From the NCBI GenBank assembly GCA_003250275.1, contig QKGW01000243.1:1-8985 (forward strand): a stretch of DNA of 8,985 nucleotides. The letters run 5' to 3'. Numbering within the stretch: position 1 is the first letter of the stretch; every line of letters starts with the position of its first letter. The position numbers and the translations under genes were made by a program. The notes under the pieces were generated by a model, which worked only from the letters and a program-made list of their open reading frames with translations, had not been told where the DNA came from and ran no database searches. Origin of the DNA: Alphaproteobacteria bacterium (lineage in GTDB: Bacteria; Pseudomonadota; Alphaproteobacteria; Rhodospirillales; Rhodospirillaceae). This document shows, in pieces, positions 1-7,222 of the stretch.

Positions 1-1
1 C

Positions 2-310
2 GACTTCGACGACGCCCTCGCGACGCAGAACGCCGTGCCCCAGGGCCTGTCCTCGTCGATCTTCACCAACGACCTGCGCGAGGCGGAAACCTTCCTCTCC
101 GACCGCGGCTCCGATTGCGGCATCGCCAACGTCAACATCGGCCCCTCGGGGGCGGAAATCGGCGGCGCCTTCGGCGGTGAAAAGGAAACCGGCGGCGGCC
201 GCGAATCCGGCTCCGACGCCTGGAAAGGCTACATGCGCCGTGCCACCAACACCATCAACTACGGCAAAACCCTCCCGCTCGCGCAGGGCGTCACGTTCGA
301 CGTGGGCTGA
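2..310 (+). CDS. amaB: ALDH7-family aldehyde dehydrogenase, AmaB type (piperideine-6-carboxylate / aminoadipate-semialdehyde dehydrogenase), C-terminal fragment
   Basis: Only the last 102 codons are in the window. The reading frame is open to the left edge and ends at TGA 308-310. A full-length family member has about 500 residues, so the NAD fold and the catalytic cysteine lie outside. The visible part carries the ALDH7/antiquitin C-terminal signature: NAVPQGLSSSIFT, then GSDCGIANVNIG, then SGAEIGGAFGGEKETGGGRE, then SDAWKGYMRRATNTINYG. Family members oxidise the semialdehyde in equilibrium with delta1-piperideine-6-carboxylate to 2-aminoadipate, with NAD(P)+, in lysine and pipecolate catabolism. 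That exact substrate is inferred from family, not shown here. The GTG at 35 is an internal valine codon, not a start. The gene converges on the minus-strand dehydrogenase/transporter cluster, with 267 bases and strong terminators between them. Confidence 0.88.
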   Translation, partial: DFDDALATQNAVPQGLSSSIFTNDLREAETFLSDRGSDCGIANVNIGPSGAEIGGAFGGEKETGGGRESGSDAWKGYMRRATNTINYGKTLPLAQGVTFDVG

Positions 311-326
311 GAGGGAGAGAACAAGG

Positions 327-367
327 CCGGGCTTTGCCCGGACCCGCACAGGGCCTTGGGCCCTGTG
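327..367. repeat. Pair of GC-rich hairpins downstream of amaB
   Basis: Two perfect hairpins lie side by side just after the aldehyde dehydrogenase stop. The first is CCGGGC (327-332), loop TTT, GCCCGG (336-341). The second is a 9-bp stem, CACAGGGCC (347-355), loop TTG, GGCCCTGTG (359-367). A run of five T (378-382) follows the second, but only after 10 bases, so it is a poor classical intrinsic terminator. The style (GGGCTTTGCCC followed by a second stem) resembles dispersed intergenic palindromic repeats found after genes in many alphaproteobacteria; that comparison is from general knowledge, not from a search. No second copy was seen in this window. Confidence 0.6.
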
Positions 368-382
368 TACCCGTTCGTTTTT

Positions 383-450
383 GGTTTTCCGCGTAGCGGG
401 ATAGAGCCATCACGCCGCGTGAACGTTCGATAGCGCTTCGCGCAAAAACC
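383..450. repeat. 68-base imperfect palindrome (REP/MITE-like intergenic element)
   Basis: The left arm begins GGTTTT (383-388) and the right arm ends AAAACC (445-450). Between them, 389-415 pairs with 417-443 around a centre at 416, with 19 Watson-Crick pairs out of 27, one G-U pair and one bulged A (444). In total about 25 of 33 positions pair. The innermost stem is TCACGC/GCGTGA around C416. There is no open frame of coding character inside. It could be a non-autonomous palindromic repeat or a structured 3' end. I cannot tell without searching for other copies in the genome. Confidence 0.55.
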
Positions 451-454
451 AGAA

Positions 455-499
455 CGTCCGGGAGGTGCGGACGGGATTGGAGCCGCTCGCCGAAGGCGA
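455..499. repeat. Two small hairpins in the convergent intergenic region
   Basis: CGTCCG (455-460) pairs with CGGACG (468-473) over a 7-base loop. TCGCC (487-491) pairs with GGCGA (495-499) over a GAA loop. Neither has a T-tract, so they are not obvious terminators. They sit between the large palindrome and the bidirectional terminator and may be part of the same composite palindromic block. With the neighbouring elements they account for most of the gene-free stretch 311-577, in which I see no other gene, promoter or RNA gene. Confidence 0.4.
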
Positions 500-500
500 C

Positions 501-523
501 AAAAGCGCCCAGTGGGCGCTTTT
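501..523. terminator. Bidirectional intrinsic terminator between convergent units
   Basis: A perfect 10-bp inverted repeat, AAAAGCGCCC (501-510), loop AGT, GGGCGCTTTT (514-523). Read on either strand it gives a GC stem preceded by A's and followed directly by T's, the textbook form of a two-way rho-independent terminator. It can end both the aldehyde dehydrogenase transcript (plus) and the ABC transporter transcript (minus), whose last stop codon ends at 578. Confidence 0.8.
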
Positions 524-529
524 GAGGCG

Positions 530-545
530 AAAATGCCCGAAGGGC
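530..545 (-). terminator. First of tandem terminators for the minus-strand transporter transcript
   Basis: Read on the minus strand, GCCC (545-542), loop TTC, GGGC (538-535) is followed by ATTTTC, a short stem with a four-T tract. It lies 33 bases beyond the last ATPase stop codon and just before the stronger bidirectional terminator at 501-523, so the two form a tandem. A flanking GGC-AAAA / TTTTGCC pairing (526-533 with 561-567) could extend the structure. The stem is short, so it is a weaker call than its neighbour. Confidence 0.45.
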
Positions 546-577
546 GTCCCTCCGCGACGTTTTTGCCTTCCTTTTCT

Positions 578-1545
<968 letters not shown>

Positions 1546-1549
<4 letters not shown>

Positions 1550-2547
1550 TCGGCGGCCTCCTCGAGCGCCAGGTCGTGATGCAGGAAACACGCGACCGCG
1601 TGCGGCGAGGCGGGATCGGCGGCGGCGAGGCGCGGCGGCCGTCCGGCGCATTTCTCCATCCGCATCGGGCATCGCGGCGCGAAGCGGCAGCCTTCGGGGA
1701 AGGCGGTGATCGGCGGCACCTGGCCGGGGATCGCCTGAAGGTTCTCGGCGGTTTCGTCGACCCGCGGGATCGCCTGGAACAGCGCCCGCGTGTAGGGGTG
1801 CTGCGGCGCGGCGAACAGCTCCTCGACCGAGGCGAGTTCGACGATTTCGCCGGCGTACATCACCGCGACCCGGTCGGCGATCGCCGCGACGACGCCGAGG
1901 CTGTGGGTGATGAACACCATCGACATGTTGAAGTTGGCGCAGAGGTCGCGCAGCTCGGCGAGGATCTGCGCCTGGATGGTGACGTCGAGGGCGGTGGTCG
2001 GCTCGTCGGCGAGCAGCACCTTGGGCTTGCAGGCCATCGCCATGGCGATGACGATGCGCTGCCGCATTCCGCCCGAGAACTGGTGCGGGTAGTCGTTGTA
2101 ACGCTGCGCCGCGGCGGGGATGCGCACCCGGTCCATGAACGCGATCGCCTCGGCCTTGGCCTCCGCCTTGGTGCAGCGGCGGTGGACGCGGATCGCCTCG
2201 GCGATCTGCTCGCCGACCGTCATCACCGGATTGAGCGCGGTCATCGGCTCCTGGAAGATCATCGCGATCTCCTTGCCGCGCACCGTCTCCATCTCGGCGT
2301 CCGAAAGGCCGACGAGTTCGCGGCCCTGGTAGACGATCGAGCCCTCGGTGCGGGCGACCGCGGCGGGCAGCAGGCCGAGGATGGTCTGGCAGGTGATCGA
2401 CTTGCCGCAGCCGCTCTCGCCGACCAGGGCGATGGTCTGGTTCTCGTAGAGGTCGAAGGCGATGTTGCGGGTCGCGGCGCGCCATGCGCCGCCGATGCGG
2501 AACTGGGTGGAGAGCCCGCGCACCGCGAGCACCGGGGCGTCGGTCAT
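1546..2547 (-). CDS. Dipeptide/oligopeptide-type ABC transporter ATPase, DppD/OppD class
   Basis: This 333-residue protein is the D-type ATPase partner of the gene that follows it; the two should form the nucleotide-binding heterodimer under the two permeases. Motifs: Walker A GESGCGKS (43-50), Q99 in IFQEPMTALNP, signature FSGGMRQR (157-164), Walker B KVLLADEP (176-183, E182), D-loop TALD, and H-switch H215. The residue after the switch histidine is serine (ITHSLGVV) where aspartate is usual; its F-type partner keeps the aspartate. The C-terminal domain carries C287, C293, C300 and C320, a set that may hold a [4Fe-4S] cluster as described for some Dpp ATPases. The start at 2547 overlaps the permease stop (ATGA), with AAGGAG 8 bases upstream. 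The tail LEEAAE is encoded by the next gene's ribosome site. Confidence 0.95.
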
Positions 2548-3440
2548 CGCTTGGACTCCTTCAGGCGCGGGTCGAGGGCGTCGCGCAGGCCGTCGCCGAT
2601 CATGTTGAGCGCGAGGACGACGACGAGGATCGCGAGGCTGGGGAACAGCGCGAGGTAGACGCTGTTGAGGATCTGCTCGAACCCCTCGCGGATCATCCCG
2701 CCCCAGGTCGGCGTCGGCGGCTTGACGCCGAGGCCGATGAACGCGAGCGACGCCTCGACGCGGATCGCGGTGGCGAGCCAGAGCGACCCCATCACCAGGA
2801 TCTCCGGCCAGATGTTGGGGAGGATGTGGCGGACCATGATGCGGAGCGGCGAGAACCCGAGGGCGCGGCAGGCCTGGATGAAGTCGCGTTCGCGGAGCGC
2901 GATCGTCGGCGCGCGCGAGACGCGGATGAACTGCGGGATGGTCGCGAGCGAGATCGCGGCGATGAGGTTGGGCACCGACGGCCCGAGGAAGGCGACGACC
3001 ATCAGCCCGAGGATCAGCGACGGGAACGCGAGGAGGATGTTGGTCGCCTGGCTGATCGCCTGGTCGACCCATCCGCCCATGTAGCCGGAAAGGATGCCCA
3101 AGGCGGAGCCGATCACCATCGCGATGCCGACCGCGACGAGGCCGATCACCAGCGAGATGCGCGCGCCGTAGGCGATGCGCGCCCAGATGTCGCGGCCGAA
3201 GGCGTCGGTGCCGAGCCAGTGGCCGGGCGACGGCGGCACCAGCCGCGCGAGCAGGTCCTGGTCGAGGGGGTCGACCTCGGCGAACACCGGCGCGCCGATC
3301 GCGACGATGACCACCGCGAGGAAGAGGGCGATGCCGGTCATCATTGCGGCATTGGCGGTGGCGGTGCGCCAGAGCGCGCGGGCAAATCGCAGCCACACCG
3401 CGGGCGGGCGGATGGCGAGGGTTTCGGGCGCGGCGCTCAT
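2544..3440 (-). CDS. Dipeptide/oligopeptide-type ABC transporter permease, DppC/OppC class
   Basis: This 298-residue inner-membrane protein is one half of the translocation channel. A cytoplasmic N-terminal stretch precedes the first membrane helix (about 31-53). A periplasmic segment follows with the DppC hallmark HWLGTDAFGRDIWARIAYGAR (residues 74-94). Further hydrophobic helices lie near 96-118, 133-153, 155-172, 211-235 and 262-283. The EAA coupling loop, which docks on the ATPases, is at about 175-210 (ERDFIQACRALGFSPLRIM, then HILPN). Its length is normal for the family. The start ATG at 3440 overlaps the DppB-type stop as ATGA. The ribosome site is weak (TGAGG, 5 bases away), so translation is probably coupled to the upstream permease gene. 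No defect is visible. Confidence 0.94.
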   Translation of the reverse strand: MSAAPETLAIRPPAVWLRFARALWRTATANAAMMTGIALFLAVVIVAIGAPVFAEVDPLDQDLLARLVPPSPGHWLGTDAFGRDIWARIAYGARISLVIGLVAVGIAMVIGSALGILSGYMGGWVDQAISQATNILLAFPSLILGLMVVAFLGPSVPNLIAAISLATIPQFIRVSRAPTIALRERDFIQACRALGFSPLRIMVRHILPNIWPEILVMGSLWLATAIRVEASLAFIGLGVKPPTPTWGGMIREGFEQILNSVYLALFPSLAILVVVLALNMIGDGLRDALDPRLKESKR

Positions 3441-4378
3441 GCAAACCTCACGCGTGGATTGAAGACCCCGTAGGCGAGGTCGGTGATCAGGTTGGCGAGG
3501 ATGATCAGGAGGGTGTAGAGCACCATCAGCCCCTGCAGCACCGGGTAGTCGCGCTGCGCCAGCGCGCCGACGATGAGCTTGCCGAGGCCGGGGCGGTTGA
3601 ACACCATTTCGGTCAGCACCGAATTGCCGATCAGGACGCCGAGATAGAGGCCGACCACGGTCACCACCGGGATGATCGCGTTCCTGAGCGCGTGGCGGCG
3701 CACCACCCGCCACCACGGCACGCCCTTCGCGCGCGCGGTGCGGATGAAGTCTTCGCCGAGCACCTGAAGCATCGAGGAGCGGGTGACGCGAGTGATGTAG
3801 GCGGCCATGAGGATGCCGAGGGTGACCGCGGGCAGCACCAGCGCCCGGAGGTCCTCGAATACCGAGACGTCGCCCGAGGGCGCGATCACCGGGAACCAGC
3901 CGAGCTGAACCGCGAACACCACCAGAAGCAGGATGCCGAAGACGAACGCGGGCAGGGACAGGCCGATCAGCGAGCCGATGCGGACCGCGATGTCGGGCAG
4001 GCGGTTGCGGCGCATCGCCGACCACGCGCCGAGCGGCACGCCGAACACCACGCCGACGACGAGCGAGGCGACGGTGAGTTCGAGGGTCGACGGCAGCACC
4101 GCGGCGGCGAGCGAGACCACGCTCTGGCCGGTGACGATCGAGCTGCCGAAGTCGCCGTGCAGCACGCCGACGAGAAAATCGAGAAACTGGAGCGGGATCG
4201 ACTTGTCGAGCCCGAGCTGGGTGCGCAGCGCCGCGATCGCCTCGGGCGTCGCCTGATCGCCGAGGATCAGCTGCGCCGGGTCGCCGGGGATCACCCGGGT
4301 GAGGACGAACACCAGGAGCAGCACCGCGAACAGCGTCGGGACGGCGTAGAGCAGCTTGAGCAGAGCGTAGCGGGCCAT
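3437..4378 (-). CDS. Dipeptide/oligopeptide-type ABC transporter permease, DppB/OppB class
   Basis: This 313-residue inner-membrane protein is the other half of the channel. The N-terminus MARYALLKLLYAVPTL begins the first helix (about 8-30), which ends in the family motif RVIPGDPA. A long periplasmic loop contains LRTQLGLDKSIPLQF and GDFGSS. Other helices lie near 97-121, 135-160, 180-196, 233-258 and 282-303. The EAA loop (about 199-237) reads GEDFIRTARAKGVPWWRVV, then RHALRNAIIP, matching the DppB consensus. The C-terminal DLAYGVFNPRVR is also typical. The start at 4378 has a strong GGAGGAG ribosome site 5 bases upstream, consistent with independent re-initiation after the 73-base gap and hairpin that separate it from the binding-protein gene. 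It is followed by the DppC-type gene with a 4-base overlap. Confidence 0.95.
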   Translation of the reverse strand: MARYALLKLLYAVPTLFAVLLLVFVLTRVIPGDPAQLILGDQATPEAIAALRTQLGLDKSIPLQFLDFLVGVLHGDFGSSIVTGQSVVSLAAAVLPSTLELTVASLVVGVVFGVPLGAWSAMRRNRLPDIAVRIGSLIGLSLPAFVFGILLLVVFAVQLGWFPVIAPSGDVSVFEDLRALVLPAVTLGILMAAYITRVTRSSMLQVLGEDFIRTARAKGVPWWRVVRRHALRNAIIPVVTVVGLYLGVLIGNSVLTEMVFNRPGLGKLIVGALAQRDYPVLQGLMVLYTLLIILANLITDLAYGVFNPRVRFA

Positions 4379-4404
4379 GCGATCTCCTCCGGAAACGGAC
4401 GAAC

Positions 4405-4432
4405 TCGCCGCCCCGGCGCTCCGGGGCGGCGA
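4405..4432 (-). promoter_or_regulatory. Perfect 12-bp hairpin between binding-protein and permease genes
   Basis: Arm 4405-4416 (T then CGCCGCCCCGG) is fully complementary to 4421-4432, with a 4-base loop. It starts 19 bases after the binding-protein stop and ends 14 bases before the permease ribosome site. No U-tract follows on the transcript, so it is not a standard terminator. In other importers, hairpins in this place (for example the malE-malF REP sequences) slow 3' decay of the binding-protein mRNA and lower downstream expression. A similar role here is inference. Confidence 0.65.
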
Positions 4433-4451
4433 ACGGGTGTTGACGGACCGA

Positions 4452-6014
4452 TCAGTCGATCGTGGTCTCTTCGAGGAGCGGAATGCCGCGGCCGGGCGCG
4501 CCGGTCAGGGTGTAGCCGAGCTTCACGCGGTTGCTGAGCGCCCAGGCGTCGAAGAGTTCGTAGACCGGCACCGAGCAGACGTTGTCGATGATCTTCTTCT
4601 GCGCCAGCTTCCACTCGGCGAGCTGCTTCTCCGCATCGGTTTCGGTGCGCGCGGCGCGGATCTCGGCGTCGGCGACGTTGCAGTGGGAGAAGTTGGTCAC
4701 CGCCGTCGGCGAGCCGACGGTCGAGGCGGAGTCGTAGAACTGGCTCAGGTAGATGTCGGCGATCGGGAAGCGCGACGCGGCGTAGAGGACGGCGTCGCTC
4801 TTGTCCTTGCGGATGTCGGCGTGGAAGGTCGCGTGCTCGACGATCTGGAGGTCGAGGTCGATGCCTGCCTTGCGCATCTGGCCCTGCAGCACTTCCATGG
4901 TGTCGCGCATCACGCCGAGCGAGGTCTGCACGACGTGGAGCTTGATGCCGTCGGGATAGCCCGCTTCCTTGAGCAGCGCCTTCGCCTTCTTCGGGTCATA
5001 CGGCAGCATCGGGGTGTCGGCGTAGCCGAGGTAGCCCTGCGGCACCACCGATTTGGCGGCGCGGGCGATGCGCTCGCCGCGGTATTTGACGATCGCGTCG
5101 CGCGGGATCGACATCGCGATCGCCTGGCGCACGCGCAGGTCGTCGAGCGGCTTGTGCGACTGGTTGAGGTGCAGGGTGTAGAGCTCGGTCGGCTCGGTGG
5201 TGACGACGCTCGCGTCCTTGAGCTTGCTCATCCGGTCGTACCAAGCCTGGTCCGAACGGCCGTAGCTGATGTCGAGTTCGCCCTTCTCGAAGGCGAGGTC
5301 GCGCGAGGCGATCGCCTGGATGAACTTGTACTCGATGCGGTCGATCTTCGGCTTGCCGCGGAAATAATCGGGGTTGGCGACGAGCACCACTTCCTGCTGC
5401 GGCTTGTATTCCTGGAACATGAACGGCCCGGTGCCGATCGGGTGCTTGGCGAAGTCCGCGCCCATCTCCTCGGCGGCCTTCTTGCAGACCATGTTGCCGC
5501 CCTGGATGTTCACGAGGTAGCCGAGCACGCTCGGGACGTGTTCCTTGTAGGTGATCTTGAGGGTGTACTTGTCGAGCGCTTCGACGCCCGAAATCGCCTT
5601 GAAGTCCGACGAGAAGCTCGACCGCTTCGGGTCCGCCGCGCGCATCAGCGAATAGGCGGCGTCGTCGGCGGTGAACTCGCCGTAGCCGCCGTGGCACTGC
5701 ACGCCCTTGCGGAGGTGGAAGGTCCAGGTGAGGTTGTCGGCGGAGTGTTCCCAACTGGTCGCGAGGTCGGGTTCGATGAACTGGGGATTGGCCTCGCCCG
5801 GGCGGATCCGCACCAGGCCGTTGAACACCCAGGTGAACAGGGTCTTTTCCGGCGTACCCGCGGCGACGTGCGGGTCCATCTTGCCGATGTCGCCGGTCGC
5901 CATGCCGACGCGGATGACTTTCTCCGCCGCCGACGCCGGATGCGCGAGCGCGAGCGCGAGAAGCGCGGCGCCGCCGAATTTCACGATACTCAGCCCCTCG
6001 ATACGCAATTTCAT
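4452..6014 (-). CDS. Periplasmic family-5 solute-binding protein of Dpp/Opp-type ABC importer
   Basis: This 520-residue protein should capture the substrate in the periplasm and deliver it to the DppB/DppC permeases encoded next. Residues 1-29 form a Sec signal peptide: basic start MKLR, hydrophobic core GGAALLALALA, and cleavage site ASA before AEK. The lipobox cysteine is absent, so the protein is soluble rather than a lipoprotein. The mature part shows SBP_bac_5 features: GLVRIRPG and EPDLATSWEHSADNLTWTFHLRKGV near 67-105, FTADDAAYSLMRAADP (114-129), HPIGTGPFMFQEYKPQQ (191-207), LDDLRVRQAIAMSIPRDAI (290-308) and PYDPKKAKALLKEAGYP (338-354). Four cysteines remain after cleavage (107, 177, 445, 480) and could form disulfides. 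The start at 6014 is supported by AGGGAG 7 bases upstream and by the signal peptide. The family binds peptides, opines, nickel, sugars and others; linkage to an imino-acid dehydrogenase suggests an amino-acid derivative. Confidence 0.94.
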   Translation of the reverse strand: MKLRIEGLSIVKFGGAALLALALAHPASAAEKVIRVGMATGDIGKMDPHVAAGTPEKTLFTWVFNGLVRIRPGEANPQFIEPDLATSWEHSADNLTWTFHLRKGVQCHGGYGEFTADDAAYSLMRAADPKRSSFSSDFKAISGVEALDKYTLKITYKEHVPSVLGYLVNIQGGNMVCKKAAEEMGADFAKHPIGTGPFMFQEYKPQQEVVLVANPDYFRGKPKIDRIEYKFIQAIASRDLAFEKGELDISYGRSDQAWYDRMSKLKDASVVTTEPTELYTLHLNQSHKPLDDLRVRQAIAMSIPRDAIVKYRGERIARAAKSVVPQGYLGYADTPMLPYDPKKAKALLKEAGYPDGIKLHVVQTSLGVMRDTMEVLQGQMRKAGIDLDLQIVEHATFHADIRKDKSDAVLYAASRFPIADIYLSQFYDSASTVGSPTAVTNFSHCNVADAEIRAARTETDAEKQLAEWKLAQKKIIDNVCSVPVYELFDAWALSNRVKLGYTLTGAPGRGIPLLEETTID

Positions 6015-6062
6015 GAAGCCTCTCCCTGAACGATGTTGCGTGAACCCCAACCCTGTACGCGC

Positions 6063-6083
6063 CGGCGCCTTCAAGCGGCGCCG
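6063..6083 (-). other. Small hairpin spanning the DAO-subunit stop codon
   Basis: CGGCGCC (6063-6069) pairs with GGCGCCG (6077-6083) over a 7-base loop that contains the TGA stop of the DAO-family gene. The rest of the 56-base gap (6015-6070) holds only the ribosome site of the binding-protein gene. No T-tract follows, so it is not a terminator. It may be chance in such GC-rich sequence, or a minor 3'-end or translation-coupling element. Confidence 0.25.
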
Positions 6084-7222
6084 ATCGTTGACGGCGTAAA
6101 CCTGAGCGGGCTCAGGCCGGAAATGTCGGTTTCGGTGTGCCCGGCGAGCACCAGATCGGCGAGCACCTCGCCGACCGCCGGGCCGAGCTGGAAGCCGTGC
6201 CCGGAGAAACCAAATGCGTGAAACAGTCCGGGCACGCTCGGGCTCGGGCCGAGGACCGGGCGGTCGTCGGGCATCGAGCCGTCGATGCCGCTCCACGAGC
6301 GGATCACCGCGAGGTGGGCGACCGCGGGAATGAAGCCGATCATTTTCGCCGCGGCTTGCACACTCACGGTCGCGAGCGGGCGCGCCCACAGGCGGCTCTT
6401 GTCGGAAATCCCGCGCCCGCCGCCGAACAGCACGTTGCCGCGCGGCGTTTGGCGGAAGTAGATGTCGCCGCCGCAGACGCCGAAGCTCGCGGCGAAGATC
6501 GGTGCGGCGGGCTCGGTGACGATCATGTTGGGCGAGAGCACGTGCTCGTCGTAGGTCTCGCCGAGTTGGGCGGCGATGTCCGCGCCCCACGCGCCGGCGG
6601 TGTTGATTGCGACGTCGGCGCGGGTCGAACGGCCGTCGGCGAGGCTGACGCGGAAGCCCGCGCCGTCGCGTTCGAGCTTCGCCACCGGGCAGCATTCGCG
6701 CAGGTCGACCCCGGCGCGCTCGGCGGCGCGGGCGAACAGCGGCCCGACCAGACGCGGATTGGCGTGGCCGTCGGTGGCGCAATAGGAGCCGCCGTAGACC
6801 CACGAGCCGAGGTAGTTGTGTTCGGCGCGGAGAACGTTGCCGGAGAGGATCGCGACGTTGAGGCCGAAGCCGCGCGCCATCTCCGCCCAGGCTTCGAGTC
6901 CGGCGAATTCCTCGGCGGTGCGCGCGAGCTTGATGTGGCCGCTCGGGCGGAAGCCGCAGTCGTGGCCGACGATCTCGGGCAGGCGATCCCAGATCCGCCG
7001 CGCGCGGAAGGAAATCGGCAGTTCCTCGGGGCAGCGCCCCTGCTGACGGACGCCGCCGTAGTTCTGGCCGCTCGCCTGCGCACCGGCAAGGCGCTGTTCG
7101 AACAGCACCACGCGCTTGCCCGCGTTGGCGAGATGCATCGCTGCCGCGCATCCGGCGGTGCCGCCGCCGATCACCACGGCGTCGACGTGTTGCGGAAGGG
7201 GCTTCTTGTCCGCGTCGATCAT
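6071..7222 (-). CDS. DAO-family FAD-dependent oxidoreductase, catalytic subunit of HcnABC/opine-oxidase-type dehydrogenase (HcnC/OoxB-like)
   Basis: This 383-residue flavoprotein is the likely substrate-oxidising subunit. It would oxidise the C-N bond of an amino or imino acid to the imine, passing electrons to the other two subunits. Residues 16-42 form the FAD-binding beta-alpha-beta unit (VIGGGTAGCAAAM to VLFE). GGVRQQGR (56-63) is a motif of opine/D-hydroxyproline dehydrogenase and sarcosine-oxidase-like DAO proteins. NTAGAWG (207-213) and the C-terminal flavin motif FGFSGHGFQLGPAVGE (337-352) are also family features, as is RSWSGIDGSMPDDRPVLG (308-325). No signal peptide is present, so it is cytoplasmic or inner-membrane-associated. 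Seven cysteines include an adjacent pair at 177-178. The start at 7222 overlaps the previous stop (ATGA), with GAGGAGG 7 bases upstream. Being third in an Fe-S/flavin/flavin gene trio argues against a stand-alone D-amino-acid oxidase. The substrate is not determinable from sequence. Confidence 0.92.
   Translation of the reverse strand: MIDADKKPLPQHVDAVVIGGGTAGCAAAMHLANAGKRVVLFEQRLAGAQASGQNYGGVRQQGRCPEELPISFRARRIWDRLPEIVGHDCGFRPSGHIKLARTAEEFAGLEAWAEMARGFGLNVAILSGNVLRAEHNYLGSWVYGGSYCATDGHANPRLVGPLFARAAERAGVDLRECCPVAKLERDGAGFRVSLADGRSTRADVAINTAGAWGADIAAQLGETYDEHVLSPNMIVTEPAAPIFAASFGVCGGDIYFRQTPRGNVLFGGGRGISDKSRLWARPLATVSVQAAAKMIGFIPAVAHLAVIRSWSGIDGSMPDDRPVLGPSPSVPGLFHAFGFSGHGFQLGPAVGEVLADLVLAGHTETDISGLSPLRFTPSTIGAA

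Noticed and set aside
311..577. tRNA, small protein gene or CRISPR array in the convergent intergenic region
   Set aside because: The palindromes are unequal and not evenly spaced repeats, no cloverleaf is visible, and the short frames there lack ribosome sites and coding character.
1550..2485. Long N-terminal extension of the DppF-type frame up to 2485, and similar extensions of the other minus-strand genes
   Set aside because: The extensions overlap the upstream gene in another frame and are Arg/Pro-rich. Family starts, ATGA overlaps and ribosome sites all support the short forms.
4377..6029. 550-codon plus-strand open frame opposite the binding-protein gene
   Set aside because: It is an antisense shadow: the composition is Val/Arg/Asp/Glu/His-rich with no domain motif, and the opposite strand encodes a clear signal peptide and SBP family 5 protein.
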